Assembly (NCBI RefSeq): GCF_003205515.1
Contig: NZ_KZ826481.1
Span: forward strand, 414,660-478,659
Length of the DNA stretch: 64,000 bases
Direction: 5' to 3'
Source: Litorivita pollutaquae
GTDB lineage: Bacteria > Pseudomonadota > Alphaproteobacteria > Rhodobacterales > Rhodobacteraceae
Each line of letters starts with the position of its first letter. Position 1 is the stretch's first letter. The position numbers were made by a program, and so were the translations under genes. This document shows, piece after piece, positions 20,080-30,635 of this stretch. Under the pieces are notes generated by a model. That model had not been told where the DNA came from. It searched no databases and was given only the letters and a program-made list of their open reading frames with translations.

Positions 20080-20643
20080 TCAGTCGATCTCTTCGCCATA
20101 TTCCAAAACAATTGGCACGATGACCTCTTCTTCGTCGCATAGGTGGCGATTGAGGAACCGTTCGAATCCGCCCTGCACATCGCGCAGACGTGCCGCCGCC
20201 GTAATCACATCGCCATCCGATTGCGCCGCCCCGATGACTGCATTGGATGCCTCGGTCAGTGCCGTCATTTGCCCGTCAAGCGCGTGGTGATCCGCGTCCA
20301 ACAATTCAAATGCCGTCTCGACCCGCGCATCAAAGGGTTTGAATTTCGGGAAAAAATGGTGGTCTTCAATGTTATGATGTTCGTGCAGTTGTTCCAAAAA
20401 GAACCCAGTATATCGTGCCATTTCCGGCACATAGCGGGGGGCGCGCCCGTCCAGAAATTCGGCGCTGCCGTCTTGCAATTTGCCCAAAATTTGCCGGAAC
20501 ATCAGATGCCGTTCGAGCCAGAAGGACGTCAACTCATTAAAATTCGGATGCCCCCGCCACATGTCACGCGGATATTTATCCGCCAAAACGCGCAGATGGT
20601 CGGGCAATCCCGTGCGGGTCGCGATATTTTTGTCTTCATTCAT
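20080..20643 (-). CDS. Hemerythrin-like HHE-domain protein
   Basis: A 187-residue protein with the hemerythrin/HHE four-helix pattern. Candidate di-iron ligands are the His of RGHPNF, LERHLMFRQ, LHEHHNIEDHHFFP, DADHHALD and LNRHLCDEEEVIVP, in the usual order and spacing. Such proteins bind O2 or NO, or act in iron repair and stress. No signal peptide is seen. It is on the same strand as and upstream of the DUF465 gene, with a 77-bp gap. No good Shine-Dalgarno is visible before the ATG. Confidence 0.85.
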   Translation of the reverse strand: MNEDKNIATRTGLPDHLRVLADKYPRDMWRGHPNFNELTSFWLERHLMFRQILGKLQDGSAEFLDGRAPRYVPEMARYTGFFLEQLHEHHNIEDHHFFPKFKPFDARVETAFELLDADHHALDGQMTALTEASNAVIGAAQSDGDVITAAARLRDVQGGFERFLNRHLCDEEEVIVPIVLEYGEEID

Positions 20644-20740
20644 AGGGGCAGTCTACGCGGGATATCGTTTGACCCCAAGCGGCGAAAACATGCCAAAATG
20701 CACAGAGCCTGTGCGGAGGTTCTCTGCGATCGCCCGCGTA

Positions 20741-22387
20741 TTATCTTTGCGCCGCCCGCCAATGCTCCGGCATCACCGGCGGCAGGTTCTCTGGCGGCAG
20801 GCGCCGGCCCAAAATCGCATCGGCGATCTTTTCTCCGACCATGATGCTGGGCCCGTTGAGATTGCCATTGGTGATGCGCGGGAAAATGCTGCTGTCGGCA
20901 ACGCGCAATCCGTCGACGCCCACAACCCGCCCTTCGGGATCGACGACCGTATCGGGCGCATCCGCCGCGCCCATCTTGCAGGTGCCGCAGGGATGATAGG
21001 CGCTTTCGGCGTGTTCGCGGATAAAATCATCGATCTCCGCGTCGCTTTGCGCCGCCTCCCCCGGTTGGATTTCATGTTTGACAAAGGGTTTGAGCGCCTC
21101 TTGCGCGAAAATTTCGCGGGTCAGCCGGATCGCGGCGCGAAAATCGCGCCAATCGCTGTCTTCGGACATATAGTTGAAAAAGATATCCGGCGCGTCCTTG
21201 GGATCATTGGACGCCAATGTCACCGCCCCGCGCGAGGCGCTGCGCATCGGGCCGACATGGGCTTGGAACCCGTGACCTTCGGCGGCGGCCCTGCCGTCAT
21301 ACCGCACCGCCATCGGCAGGAAATGAAATTGGATATCGGGATAGTCCACCCCTGCCGCCGAGCGGATAAAACCCGCGGTTTCAAATTGGTTCGACGCCCC
21401 AAGGCCGCGGCGCGTGAACAGCCATTGCGCCCCGATCACCCCCTTCCACATCAGCTTCCAATATTTGAACAACGTCACCGGTTGGCTCGCCGCCATTTGC
21501 AAATAGACCTCGAGGTGGTCTTGCAGGTTTTTCCCAACGCCGGCCCGATCGGCGATCACCGCGATGCCATGCGCGCGCAGATGCGCAGCAGGACCAATCC
21601 CCGACAGCATCAACAATTTGGGCGAATTGATCGAAGACGCCGCCAAGATCACCTCCTGACGGGCGCGCAGCACCTCGCGGCGCCCTTTACGGTCCACCTC
21701 GACGCCGACGGCGCGGGTGCCGTCAAACACCACGCGGCAGGCCAACGCACGGATCACGTCGACATTGCCGGTCTTTTGCGCAGGCCGCAGATAGGCATTG
21801 GCCGCCGACCATCTCTGTCCCTTGTAAATCGTTTGCTCCATCGGGCCGAACCCCTCTTGCGCCGCGCCGTTATAATCCGGCGTTTGGGCATATCCGGCCT
21901 GCGCCGCCGAGGTGGCAAAAGCGTCGTGCAACGGATTGTCACGCGGACCGCGCGCAATATGCAGCGGGCCGGTGGTGCCGCGATAGGCCGCATCTTGGCC
22001 GTGATGGGTGCTTTCCATGCGTTTGAAATAGGGCAGCACATCGGCGTAAGACCACCCCGCCGCGCCGCTCTCGGCCCAATGGTCGAAATCCTTGGCGTGG
22101 CCGCGCACATAGACCATGCCATTGATCGAGGAAGATCCGCCGATCACTTTGCCACGCGGACACGCAAGGCGGCGGTTGCCCAAATGCGGTTCCGGCGCGG
22201 ATTGGAAACCCCAATCATAAACCCCCATATTCATTGGATAAGACAGGGCCGCAGGCATTTGTATGAACGGGCCTGCGTCGCTGCCGCCGTGTTCGATCAC
22301 CATGACTTTTTTGCCCGCTTCGGCCAAACGGTAAGCCACGGCGCATCCGGCGCTGCCGGCGCCAACGATAATGTAATCTGGCTGCAT
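20741..22387 (-). CDS. betA: Choline dehydrogenase (FAD, GMC family)
   Basis: A 548-residue GMC oxidoreductase oxidising choline to betaine aldehyde. The FAD-binding Rossmann motif is at the very start ([14 protein letters not shown]). The GMC signature [21 protein letters not shown] lies at about residue 85, and the C-terminal active-site His is in [12 protein letters not shown]. It is the last gene of betI-betC-betB-betA on the minus strand, 22 bp after betB. Its product is passed to BetB. Regulation is expected through BetI at the palindrome 26072-26093. Confidence 0.94.
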   Translation of the reverse strand: MQPDYIIVGAGSAGCAVAYRLAEAGKKVMVIEHGGSDAGPFIQMPAALSYPMNMGVYDWGFQSAPEPHLGNRRLACPRGKVIGGSSSINGMVYVRGHAKDFDHWAESGAAGWSYADVLPYFKRMESTHHGQDAAYRGTTGPLHIARGPRDNPLHDAFATSAAQAGYAQTPDYNGAAQEGFGPMEQTIYKGQRWSAANAYLRPAQKTGNVDVIRALACRVVFDGTRAVGVEVDRKGRREVLRARQEVILAASSINSPKLLMLSGIGPAAHLRAHGIAVIADRAGVGKNLQDHLEVYLQMAASQPVTLFKYWKLMWKGVIGAQWLFTRRGLGASNQFETAGFIRSAAGVDYPDIQFHFLPMAVRYDGRAAAEGHGFQAHVGPMRSASRGAVTLASNDPKDAPDIFFNYMSEDSDWRDFRAAIRLTREIFAQEALKPFVKHEIQPGEAAQSDAEIDDFIREHAESAYHPCGTCKMGAADAPDTVVDPEGRVVGVDGLRVADSSIFPRITNGNLNGPSIMVGEKIADAILGRRLPPENLPPVMPEHWRAAQR

Positions 22388-22409
22388 GGCTTATCTCTCC
22401 GCTGCGGGG

Positions 22410-23864
22410 CTAAAACGGGGCATCGACGGGGCCCATGGCCACGTAAACCGATTTCATCTGGCTATAATGCTCAATCGCCGCCTTGGAGTTTTCACGGCCA
22501 ACGCCGGAGGCTTTGACCCCGCCAAAAGGCGCCTCGACGGGGGCGAGGTTATAGGTATTGATGAAACACGAACCGGCCTGCAATTGCCCGATCACCCGAT
22601 GCGCGCGGGTCAGGTCCGCAGTAAACACCCCCGCCGAAAGGCCATAATCGGTGGCATTGGCGCGGGCGATGACCTCTGCCTCATCCTCGAAGGACAGCAC
22701 GCACATGACGGGGCCGAAAATCTCTTCGCGGGCGATGGTCATGTCGTCGGTGACATCCGAAAACACCGTGGGTTCGATATAGAAACCTTGGCCCTCAATG
22801 GCCTTGCCGCCGTGGAAAAGCGTTGCGCCCCCGGCCTTGCCCTGCGCGACATAGTCCAATGTGATGGCGCGCTGCGCCTCCGACACCATCGGGCCGAAGT
22901 TCACCGCCTCGTCCAGCGGATCCCCAATCACCACACTGCCGAGGCGTTCCTTCAGCCGTGCGAGAAAGGCGTCCTTGATCGACGCATGCACGAACACCCG
23001 CGTGCCGTTGGAACACACCTGCCCCGAGGAATAGAAGTTGCCCAAAATCGCGCCGCCCACGGCATCGTCGATATTGGCATCCTCAAACACCACCATCGGG
23101 CTTTTGCCGCCGAGTTCCATCGTCACATGTTTCATCTGCGCGGCGGCGGCGGCATAGACTTTTTTGCCCGTCGGCACGGATCCCGTCAGCGACACCTTAT
23201 CAACGCGCGGATCGGTCACCAAAGGCGCGCCAACCTCGCCCGCGCCTTGCAGCACTTGAAAAATCCCGTCGGGCAAACCCGCCTCGGTCAGGATTTCCGC
23301 AACCTTCAACGCACAAAGAGGCGTCACCTCGGAGGGTTTGAAAATCATCGCATTGCCGCAAGCCAAAGCCGGCGCCGCCTTCCAGCACGCGATTTGCGTC
23401 GGATAATTCCACGCGCCGATACCCACACAAAGGCCGAGCGCCTCGCGGATCGTATAGACCCAATCGCCGCCCAAAGGGATATGTTCACCGGTGAGGCTGC
23501 CCGCGAGACCACCGAAATATTCAAGCGCATCCGCGCCCGATGTGGCATCCGCGACAAGCGTTTCCTGCATCGGTTTGCCGGTGTCGTAGGTTTCCAAAAC
23601 CGACAATTCATGATTGCGGGCGCGGATGATATCGGCGGCGCGGCGCAAAATGCGGCCGCGTTCGGTGCCGCTCATCGCCGCCCATGCCGGTTGCGCGGTG
23701 CGGGCGGCCTCAATCGCTTGTTCGATGAGCGCGGGCGTCGCGGCATGCACCCGCGCCACCGCCGCGCCGGTCGCCGGATAGATCACAGGGATCGCGGTGC
23801 CGGAAGTGTCTTCGACGTAAGCGCCATTAATGTAGTGGCTGGCTTCGGGTTGGATATCGATCAT
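22410..23864 (-). CDS. betB: Betaine aldehyde dehydrogenase
   Basis: A 484-residue NAD(P)-dependent aldehyde dehydrogenase producing glycine betaine. Signature residues are the Asn in GAWNYPTQ, the catalytic Glu in TMELGGKSP, the nucleophilic Cys in [14 protein letters not shown], and the C-terminal [10 protein letters not shown]. It sits between betC (38 bp gap) and betA (22 bp gap). Glycine betaine serves as osmoprotectant and, in Roseobacters, as a carbon and methyl source. Confidence 0.94.
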   Translation of the reverse strand: MIDIQPEASHYINGAYVEDTSGTAIPVIYPATGAAVARVHAATPALIEQAIEAARTAQPAWAAMSGTERGRILRRAADIIRARNHELSVLETYDTGKPMQETLVADATSGADALEYFGGLAGSLTGEHIPLGGDWVYTIREALGLCVGIGAWNYPTQIACWKAAPALACGNAMIFKPSEVTPLCALKVAEILTEAGLPDGIFQVLQGAGEVGAPLVTDPRVDKVSLTGSVPTGKKVYAAAAAQMKHVTMELGGKSPMVVFEDANIDDAVGGAILGNFYSSGQVCSNGTRVFVHASIKDAFLARLKERLGSVVIGDPLDEAVNFGPMVSEAQRAITLDYVAQGKAGGATLFHGGKAIEGQGFYIEPTVFSDVTDDMTIAREEIFGPVMCVLSFEDEAEVIARANATDYGLSAGVFTADLTRAHRVIGQLQAGSCFINTYNLAPVEAPFGGVKASGVGRENSKAAIEHYSQMKSVYVAMGPVDAPF

Positions 23865-23902
23865 CAGGGCAGCTTTCGGGTTTGGAGCAGGATCAGAGCG
23901 CG

Positions 23903-25411
23903 CTATTCGCCGCGCGGGAAACGTTTGTTTTCTTCAAGCACGTTGAGGTCCATGTGGTTGCGCATGTAACGCTCGGACGCCTTTTGCAAAGGTTGGTAAT
24001 CCCAAGGGAAATAGCCCCCCTGCCGCAAAGCTTCATAGACCACCCACCGGCGGGCTTGGCTTTGGCGCACGTCGGCATCAAAACGCGGCAAATCCCAACG
24101 CTGACCGGCGATGGATTTCAATCGCGCAAATGCCTTGGCATAGGCCGGATCACCCGCCAGATTGGTCAACTCATGCGGGTCGGCGTCGAGATCGAACAAT
24201 TGCTCGGGATCAATCGCACAGGCGGTGTATTTCATCCGGCCCTGCACCAAAGCGATCATCGGCGCATAAGAGGCCTCGGCAGCATATTCCATCGCCACGG
24301 GGGTGGATCGCACGCCGCCTTGGCCAAGCGGTTTAAGGCTCTCGCCCGCCGTCCACGGCATGACCTCGTCCATGCGCACACCCGCCAGATCGCAAAGCGT
24401 CGGGCAGATGTCGATGTTGGAGACCGGATCAGCCACCAAACCTGCCGCCATATCGGGGGCGGAAATCATCAAGGGCACGCGGGAAGAGCCTTCATAAAAG
24501 CACATTTTGAACCAGAGCCCACGTTCACCAAGCATATCACCGTGATCCGAGACAAAGAGGATAATCGCTTCCTGGCGCGTGGCCTCCAATGCCTCCATCA
24601 CCTCGCCTATTTTGTCATCGAGATAAGAAATATTGGCGAAATAGGCGCGGCGCGCGCGGCGGATATCCTCCTCGCCAATGTCGAAATTGCGCCAATCATT
24701 GGCGTCGAAAATCCGTTGCGCATGGGGGTCGTGATCGTCATAGGCCATGGCCGGGATTTCGGGCAAAAGATGGTCGCAGTCCTCGTAAAGGTCCCAATAT
24801 TTGCGCCGCGCCACATAGGGGTCATGCGGATGGGTGAAGCTGACGGTCAAACACCATGGCCGCGCATCCAGACCACGCGCCAGATCGTAAACCTTGCGCG
24901 TGGCGTGATAGGCGACCTCATCGTCATATTCCATTTGGTTGGTGATCTCGGCAACGCCCGATCCGGTGACGCTGCTCATGTTGTGATACCACCAATCAAT
25001 ACGCTCACCCGGTTTGCGATAATCCGGCGTCCACCCGAAATCGGGCGGATAAATATCCGTGGTCAGGCGCTCTTCGAAGCCGTGCAATTGATCGGGGCCG
25101 ACGAAATGCATCTTGCCCGACAGGCAGGTTTGATAACCCGCACGGCGCAGATGATGCGCGTATGTGGGGATCGAAGAGGCAAATTCGGCGGCATTATCGT
25201 AAACACCGGTCTGGCTGGGCAATTGGCCGGACATGAAAGACGCGCGCCCCGGAGCGCAAAGCGGGCTGGCGGTATAGGCGTTGCGAAACCGCGTCGAACG
25301 GGCGCTGAGTTTTTTGATGTTCGGCGCATGTAACCAATCGGCAGGCCCATCGGGAAACAGCGTGCCGTTCAATTGATCCACCATAAAAATCAGGATATTC
25401 GGCCGGCTCAT
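23903..25411 (-). CDS. betC: Choline-sulfatase
   Basis: A 502-residue type I sulfatase that hydrolyses choline-O-sulfate to choline and sulfate. The sulfatase signature is [14 protein letters not shown]: Cys 52 in C-x-P-x-R would be converted to formylglycine. Metal-site residues are in the N-terminal [14 protein letters not shown] and in [13 protein letters not shown]. The C-terminal part ending in the NLAGDPAY and FPRGE region is typical of choline sulfatases. The start overlaps the betI stop by 4 bp (ATGA). No signal peptide, so cytosolic. Confidence 0.93.
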   Translation of the reverse strand: MSRPNILIFMVDQLNGTLFPDGPADWLHAPNIKKLSARSTRFRNAYTASPLCAPGRASFMSGQLPSQTGVYDNAAEFASSIPTYAHHLRRAGYQTCLSGKMHFVGPDQLHGFEERLTTDIYPPDFGWTPDYRKPGERIDWWYHNMSSVTGSGVAEITNQMEYDDEVAYHATRKVYDLARGLDARPWCLTVSFTHPHDPYVARRKYWDLYEDCDHLLPEIPAMAYDDHDPHAQRIFDANDWRNFDIGEEDIRRARRAYFANISYLDDKIGEVMEALEATRQEAIILFVSDHGDMLGERGLWFKMCFYEGSSRVPLMISAPDMAAGLVADPVSNIDICPTLCDLAGVRMDEVMPWTAGESLKPLGQGGVRSTPVAMEYAAEASYAPMIALVQGRMKYTACAIDPEQLFDLDADPHELTNLAGDPAYAKAFARLKSIAGQRWDLPRFDADVRQSQARRWVVYEALRQGGYFPWDYQPLQKASERYMRNHMDLNVLEENKRFPRGE

Positions 25412-26028
25412 GTCATTGCTCCATCCACCATTTCGGCGGTTTTCCTTTGATCCGCGCCCGGCAACATGTGATCGACCGTGCGGCGCAACATTGCGAGCGC
25501 GTCATCCCCGCCCATCGCCCCGGCGCGTAAAGATTGACGGATATAAACCCCATCAATCAACGCGCCGATGACTTCGGCTTTGTCTGCGGCGGCGGCGCCC
25601 ACCATAGGGCGCAGCGCATAGGTCAAATTCGATTGAAGCCGGCGGCGATACACCGTCAAAAGGCGCAAGGCCTCGGGGTTGGCTTGCGCCAGAACGTAGA
25701 AATTGAGCCATGCCGCGATGACTTCGGCGGTGAAATTCGGTGAGGCGAAAGAAGCGCGCAAAATGGCGTCGAGCCGTTCGGCGGGGGTCCGCGCCGATGC
25801 AATCTGGCTACGCACCTCATCGGCGAAAAGCACAAGGATATGGCGCATCGCCGCCAGCAGGATTTGCTCCTTGCCGCCAAAATAGTGATGCGCCAGAGCG
25901 CTCGACATGCCCGCCCTGCGCGCGATTTTGCTCACCGTCACGTCCAGAGAGCCAGCCGCACCAATCTCTGTGATCGTCGCCTTTACAAGCGCTTGCCGCC
26001 TGATAGGTTCCACCCCAAGCTTAGGCAT
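25408..26028 (-). CDS. betI: TetR-family choline-responsive repressor BetI
   Basis: A 206-residue TetR regulator. The N-terminal HTH reads RRQALVKATITEIGAAGSLDVTVSKIARRAGMSSALAHHYF (split here only for reading), and is typical of BetI in ending SALAHHYFGGKE. The C-terminal ligand domain carries GALIDGVYIRQSLR. The start at 26028 (MPKLGVEPIRR) is the usual BetI start; an in-frame upstream start adds 20 residues. It heads the bet operon and is translationally coupled to betC. The BetI-type operator lies 44-65 bp upstream of its start, between it and choX. Confidence 0.9.
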   Translation of the reverse strand: MPKLGVEPIRRQALVKATITEIGAAGSLDVTVSKIARRAGMSSALAHHYFGGKEQILLAAMRHILVLFADEVRSQIASARTPAERLDAILRASFASPNFTAEVIAAWLNFYVLAQANPEALRLLTVYRRRLQSNLTYALRPMVGAAAADKAEVIGALIDGVYIRQSLRAGAMGGDDALAMLRRTVDHMLPGADQRKTAEMVDGAMT

Positions 26029-26071
26029 CGTTTTCACCCTTAATAACCTTGCTTTTGCTTCGATATTGCTG

Positions 26072-26093
26072 ATTGATTGACTCGTCAATCAAT
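26072..26093. promoter_or_regulatory. BetI operator: perfect 9-bp inverted repeat
   Basis: The arms ATTGATTGA (26072-26080) and TCAATCAAT (26085-26093) are separated by CTCG. The site lies between the divergent betI and choX genes, where BetI would repress both the bet and cho operons until choline is present. The sequence resembles the TTGATTGA-type BetI sites known from other bacteria. Confidence 0.8.
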
Positions 26094-26121
26094 AAAAATC
26101 GCCAACTTCAAGGAGCGACCC

Positions 26122-27036
26122 ATGACATTGAAATCCACTTTATCCGCGCTGGCCCTCATCGCGGCCAGCCCCGCGCTTGCAGATTGCGGCTCGGTTACGT
26201 TTTCGGATGTCGGATGGACCGATATCACCACAACCACATCGGCAACCAAACATGTGTTGACGGCCCTTGGGTATGACGTCGAGGTGAAAATCCTGTCGGT
26301 TCCGGTGACCTTTGCGGCGCTTGAATCCGATGACGTCGATGTCTTCTTGGGCAATTGGATGCCCGCACAAGCCGGTGCGATCGGTCCCTATATCGAAAGC
26401 GGTGAAATTGAATCCGTTGGCGTCAACCTGACAGGCACGAAATACACCCTCGCGGTGCCGGCCTACACCTATGACAAAGGTTTGAAATCCTACGCCGATA
26501 TCGCCAAATTCCGCGACAGCCTCGACGGCAAAATCTACGGCATCGAACCGGGCAATGAAGGCAACGGTTATCTCGTATCTCTGACAGAAGAGAACACGCA
26601 CGGGCTTGAGGGGTTCGAGATTATTGAAAGTTCCGAGCAAGGCATGCTGGCGCAAGTCAAACGCGCCGTGAAGAAAAACGAAGACGTGGTTTTCCTTGGC
26701 TGGGAGCCGCATCCGATGAACGCCAATTTCGAATTGAAATACTTGCCCGGCGGCGAGGATTTCTTTGGCGGTGAAGGCGTGGTCGAAACCGTGACGCGCA
26801 AAGGCTATGCCGCCGAATGCCCGAATGTCGGCACCTTCTTGAGCAATCTGAAGTTTTCCCTGCCGATGGAAAACGCCATCATGGGCCAGATTCTGGATGA
26901 CGGTATGGACCCCGACGAGGCCACGATGGCCTGGCTCAAGGCCAATGGCGATGTGCTGGACACATGGCTTGCCGGGGTGACAACCAAAGACGGCGACGAA
27001 GGGTTGCCGGCGGTCAAGGCGGCCCTCGGCCTCTAA
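26122..27036 (+). CDS. choX: Choline-binding periplasmic protein ChoX
   Basis: A 304-residue substrate-binding protein of the choline ABC transporter. A signal peptide ends after about residue 20 (ASPALA|DCG). The mature part has the OpuAC-type fold: TFSDVGWTDITTTT, VFLGNWMPA, and later EPGNEGNGYLV and FLGWEPHPMN, which supply aromatic residues for a trimethylammonium box. AAGGAG is 6 nt before the ATG. It is first in choXWV and followed by a hairpin that probably reduces read-through to choWV, giving excess binding protein. Confidence 0.92.
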   Translation: MTLKSTLSALALIAASPALADCGSVTFSDVGWTDITTTTSATKHVLTALGYDVEVKILSVPVTFAALESDDVDVFLGNWMPAQAGAIGPYIESGEIESVGVNLTGTKYTLAVPAYTYDKGLKSYADIAKFRDSLDGKIYGIEPGNEGNGYLVSLTEENTHGLEGFEIIESSEQGMLAQVKRAVKKNEDVVFLGWEPHPMNANFELKYLPGGEDFFGGEGVVETVTRKGYAAECPNVGTFLSNLKFSLPMENAIMGQILDDGMDPDEATMAWLKANGDVLDTWLAGVTTKDGDEGLPAVKAALGL

Positions 27037-27048
27037 TCCACCCGATCA

Positions 27049-27079
27049 GGGCGCCCTTCACAACGTCGGGCGCCCTTTT
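27049..27079 (+). terminator. Hairpin with U-tract between choX and choW (attenuator)
   Basis: Two GGGCGCCC copies (27049-27056 and 27068-27075), each itself palindromic, pair across an 11-nt loop and are followed by TTTTC. Placed 13 bp after the choX stop and 83 bp before choW, it should terminate part of the transcription. Confidence 0.7.
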
Positions 27080-27161
27080 CATATCACGGTATCGCGCTCG
27101 CGGTATTCAGGCCGCATAAGACGGCGTACAACGATAAGAATGACAATAGGGACGCGCGTTC

Positions 27162-28004
27162 ATGGATTCCATTCTCGACTGGATCACCTCCAGCAAAATA
27201 CCGGTCGGCAAATGGGCCGAGGGGTTTTTCGACATTTTGCAAGACAACGGCGCAGTGGTGTTTGACGGTTTGGCGGCCGGTCTGGAGGCGATGATTGATG
27301 CCTTCTTATGGGTACTGCAAACACCGCATCCTTTGATCATCATCGCGGTATTTGTCGGGCTGACCTACCTGTTGCAACGGTCATGGAAAACCGCGCTATT
27401 TGTCCTTTTGGGGTTCTTGTTCATCCTGAACCAAGGCTATTGGAAAGAAACCACGCAAAGCCTGACATTGGTGTTGTCGGGCTGCGTTGTCTGCATGGGC
27501 GTTGGCGTGCCGATCGGGATTGCAGCGGCCCATCGCCCGCGCCTTTATCGCACGCTGCGGCCCATTCTGGATTTGATGCAAACCCTGCCGACCTTCGTCT
27601 ATCTTATTCCTGCCATTGTGTTTTTCGGCATCGGCATGGTGCCCGGATTGATCGCATCGGTGATCTTTGTTTTGCCCGCGCCCATCCGTTTGACCCAACT
27701 TGGCATCTCTTCAACCCCGACGCCGCTGTTGGAAGCTGCCGAAGCCTTTGGCGCAACGCCGCGGCAAAAGCTGTGGAAGGTGGAATTGCCCTATGCCTTG
27801 CCGCAAATCATGGCCGGTTTGAACCAGACGATCATGTTGTCATTGTCGATGGTGGTGATCGCCGCATTGGTCGGCGCGAACGGATTGGGCGTGCCGGTGA
27901 TGCGCGCGCTGGGTCAGGTCAATACCGCGCTTGGATTTGAAAGCGGGCTGATCATTGTGGTGGTGGCAATTATGCTCGACCGGATGTTGCGGGTGGAGCG
28001 TTGA
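27162..28004 (+). CDS. choW: Choline ABC transporter permease ChoW
   Basis: A 280-residue inner-membrane permease of the ProW/OpuAB type. About six hydrophobic segments are seen, and the cytoplasmic ATPase-contact (EAA) loop is EAAEAFGATPRQKLWKVELP. A distinct QTLPTFVYLIPAIVFFGIG segment is conserved among glycine betaine/choline permeases. Its TGA overlaps the region of the choV start (3-bp gap to the chosen ATG). It works with ChoX and ChoV to import choline. Confidence 0.92.
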   Translation: MDSILDWITSSKIPVGKWAEGFFDILQDNGAVVFDGLAAGLEAMIDAFLWVLQTPHPLIIIAVFVGLTYLLQRSWKTALFVLLGFLFILNQGYWKETTQSLTLVLSGCVVCMGVGVPIGIAAAHRPRLYRTLRPILDLMQTLPTFVYLIPAIVFFGIGMVPGLIASVIFVLPAPIRLTQLGISSTPTPLLEAAEAFGATPRQKLWKVELPYALPQIMAGLNQTIMLSLSMVVIAALVGANGLGVPVMRALGQVNTALGFESGLIIVVVAIMLDRMLRVER

Positions 28005-28006
28005 TC

Positions 28007-29035
28007 ATGGGCACAGCCGTAGAATTCGACAACGTCTCCATCGTCTTTGGCGACGCGCCGCAAAGCGCCCTGCCCTTGATGGATCTAATGCAAACCCGCG
28101 CCGAGGTCCAAGAGGCCACGGGACAGGTGTTGGGCGTGCATGATTGCTCGCTCACAGTGGAAGAAGGCGAGATCCTGGTGCTAATGGGCTTGTCTGGCTC
28201 TGGCAAATCGACGCTACTGCGGGCGGTCAACGGGCTGAACCCCGTGGCGCGCGGCGCGGTGCGGGTCAACAATGGCGACGGCATGACAGAGGTCGGCAGT
28301 TGCGATGCCAGCACCCTGCGCCACTTGCGCCAAACCCGTGTGGCGATGGTGTTCCAACAATTCGGACTGCTGCCGTGGCGCACCGTGTCCGAGAATGTCG
28401 GGCTGGGATTGGAACTCTCCGGCATGGGCAAATCCGAGCGCGCCAAAACCGTCGCCAAGCAACTTGAGCTTGTCTCTTTGTCCGATTGGGCGGACCACAA
28501 AGTCAGCGCGTTATCGGGCGGGATGCAGCAACGCGTCGGCCTGGCCCGCGCCTTCGCCACCGAGGCGCCGATCCTGTTGATGGACGAGCCGTTCTCGGCG
28601 CTTGATCCGCTCATCCGCACGCATTTGCAGGACGAATTGCTGATGCTGCAAAAGCAGCTGCAGCGCACGATCATCTTCGTCAGCCATGATCTTGATGAAG
28701 CCTTCAAAATCGGCAATCGCATCGCCATTTTGGAAGGCGGGCGGATCATCCAATGCGGCACCCCGCAAGAGATTTTCACCGCCCCTGCCAATGATTACGT
28801 TGCTGAATTTGTCGCGCATATGAACCCTCTGGGCGTGCTACGGGCGCGCGATGTGATGGTGCCCGCCGGCGCGGCAGTACCCGAGCTCACCGTCGAGGCG
28901 GATCTTGCTATTCGCGATGTCATGGCGGTAACGGATGAAGCGGAGGAACATGTCGGTGTGATGGAAAACGGCGTGCTCATTGGTGTGATCACGCGGGCGC
29001 AAATTCTGGCCAAACTGCTCGACCCGCGCGGGTAA
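28007..29035 (+). CDS. choV: Choline ABC transporter ATPase ChoV
   Basis: A 342-residue ATPase of the ProV type. Walker A is LSGSGKST, the signature is LSGGMQQRVGLARA, and Walker B is ILLMDEPFSALD; the switch histidine is in FVSHDLDEAF. The C-terminal tail (about 280-342) is a CBS-like segment, IRDVMAVTDEAEEHVGVMENGVLIGVITR, as in other betaine/choline ATPases and possibly sensing ionic strength. The ATG at 28007 has GGAG at 8 nt; a TTG at 28001 in the same frame is less likely. Confidence 0.92.
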   Translation: MGTAVEFDNVSIVFGDAPQSALPLMDLMQTRAEVQEATGQVLGVHDCSLTVEEGEILVLMGLSGSGKSTLLRAVNGLNPVARGAVRVNNGDGMTEVGSCDASTLRHLRQTRVAMVFQQFGLLPWRTVSENVGLGLELSGMGKSERAKTVAKQLELVSLSDWADHKVSALSGGMQQRVGLARAFATEAPILLMDEPFSALDPLIRTHLQDELLMLQKQLQRTIIFVSHDLDEAFKIGNRIAILEGGRIIQCGTPQEIFTAPANDYVAEFVAHMNPLGVLRARDVMVPAGAAVPELTVEADLAIRDVMAVTDEAEEHVGVMENGVLIGVITRAQILAKLLDPRG

Positions 29036-29206
29036 TCACGGGCGCGGGCGGCGTCATCGGCATCCGCTATGCTCCGGCGCAAGGTCGCCGTTTCCAAGAC
29101 GGGTCTTGCTGGCGGGACGCCGCGATTGCGACCCGATCCGCAAACGCACCAGATGCAGCGCGGCAAATTTTTCTATGTGATAAAAGGGCTTAGGACGCCT
29201 TTTGCC

Positions 29207-29824
29207 TCACGCGCCCAAGGCCAGCTTGGCAGCAATTGCCCACATGACCAGACCAATCACCACCTCGAACACCCGCCATGTGCCGGCTTTGGCAAAAAGC
29301 GGCGCGAGAAGGCGCGCGCCGTATCCCAGTGCAAAAAAGAACACGAAACTCGCGGTCATCGCCCCCACGGCAAAAGCGATGCGCGGGGAATATTGCGCCG
29401 ACACCGCGCCAAGCAACACCACCGTATCAAGGTAGACATGCGGATTGGCCCACGTCAGCAACAAACACGTGGACAGCGTCGCAGCCAGAGAAGACACGCC
29501 GCCCGCCCCTGCTTCAAGTCCGCCCGCATCGCCGCGCCATGCGCTGCGAAAGGCACGCAGCCCGTAAACAAAGAGGAAAACCGCACCGCCATAGCGCATC
29601 ATCGGTTCAATCCACGGGGCCGCCGTGGTCAGGACGCCAAATCCCGCGACACCGGCCGCAATCAACAAAGCATCCGACAAGGCGCAGGTCAGGCACACCG
29701 CAAACACATGGGTGCGCATCAATCCTTGACGCAGGACAAAGGCGTTTTGCGCCCCGATGGCGAGGATCAACGACAGACCAAGCCAGAACCCCGCAACGCC
29801 CGAGGGAAGTAAACCAATGGTCAT
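29207..29824 (-). CDS. LysE/ArgO-family amino acid exporter
   Basis: A 205-residue membrane protein with five to six helices. The LysE signature is at the N-terminus, WLGLSLILAIGAQNAFVLRQGL, then CALSDALLIAAGVAG; TWANPHVYLDTVVLLG is typical of the ArgO/LysE branch that exports arginine or lysine. The start MTIGLLPSG at 29824 follows a G-rich ribosome site. It is downstream of yebC on the same strand, and no LysG/ArgP regulator is adjacent. Confidence 0.9.
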   Translation of the reverse strand: MTIGLLPSGVAGFWLGLSLILAIGAQNAFVLRQGLMRTHVFAVCLTCALSDALLIAAGVAGFGVLTTAAPWIEPMMRYGGAVFLFVYGLRAFRSAWRGDAGGLEAGAGGVSSLAATLSTCLLLTWANPHVYLDTVVLLGAVSAQYSPRIAFAVGAMTASFVFFFALGYGARLLAPLFAKAGTWRVFEVVIGLVMWAIAAKLALGA

Positions 29825-29842
29825 GCGCACCCCCCAAATGCC

Positions 29843-29869
29843 AAAGGCGCCCCATGCCGGTGCGCCTTT
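29843..29869 (-). terminator. Hairpin between yebC and lysE
   Basis: The arms AAAGGCGC (29843-29850) and GCGCCTTT (29862-29869) form a perfect 8-bp stem 26 bp after the yebC stop. The U-tract after it on the minus strand is poor (TTTGGCATTTG), so it may be a weak terminator or only a processing hairpin. Confidence 0.45.
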
Positions 29870-29894
29870 GAAATTACCATATCGGATCCGCAGA

Positions 29895-30635
29895 TCACAA
29901 CTGTGCCATGACCTCGTCGGAGGCTTCGAAATTGGCGGTGACACGTTGCACATCGTCGTCATCTTCGAGCGCATCGATCAGCTTCATCAGCTTTTCCATC
30001 CCCTCAAGGTCGAGCTCGGTGGAAATATTCGGCACCCATACCAATTTGGTCGAAGCGCTTTCGCCCAACTCGGCCTCCAAAGCCGTCGCAACCTCATTCA
30101 GGTCGGTATCGGCGCAATAAATCACATGGCCGTCTTCAGAGCTTTGCACATCTTCGGCGCCGGCCTCGATCGCGGCCATCATCACAGTGTCGGCATCGCC
30201 GGCCTCTACCGGATAGGTCACCTCGCCCTTGCGGTCGAACATGAACCCGACAGATCCGGTTTCGCCCAGATTTCCGCCGCTTTTGGTAAAGGTCGAGCGC
30301 ACAGAGGACGCAGTGCGGTTGCGGTTGTCGGTCATCGCCTCGACAATCACGGCCACGCCGCCGGGGCCATAGCCTTCATAGCGGATTTCTTCGTAATCCT
30401 CGCCCTCGCCAGCCATGGATTTTTTGATCGCACGTTCGATCACATCCTTCGGCACCGAGGAGGATTTGGCCTCTTTCACTGCAAGGCGCAGGCGCGGGTT
30501 TTTCTCGGGATCAGGGTCGCCCATTTTCGCGGCGACGGTGATTTCTTTGGAAAGTTTCGAGAAAAGTTTAGCGCGCAGTTTGTCCTGACGCCCTTTACGG
30601 TGCTGGATATTTGCCCATTTGGAATGGCCGGCCAT
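29895..30635 (-). CDS. yebC: YebC/PmpR-family protein (translation/transcription factor)
   Basis: A 246-residue TACO1/YebC-family protein. The start [23 protein letters not shown] and [22 protein letters not shown] are invariant features. The family was annotated as transcriptional regulators; recent work assigns it a role in relieving ribosome stalling on proline-rich stretches. AAGGGG precedes the ATG. Cytosolic. Confidence 0.95.
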   Translation of the reverse strand: MAGHSKWANIQHRKGRQDKLRAKLFSKLSKEITVAAKMGDPDPEKNPRLRLAVKEAKSSSVPKDVIERAIKKSMAGEGEDYEEIRYEGYGPGGVAVIVEAMTDNRNRTASSVRSTFTKSGGNLGETGSVGFMFDRKGEVTYPVEAGDADTVMMAAIEAGAEDVQSSEDGHVIYCADTDLNEVATALEAELGESASTKLVWVPNISTELDLEGMEKLMKLIDALEDDDDVQRVTANFEASDEVMAQL

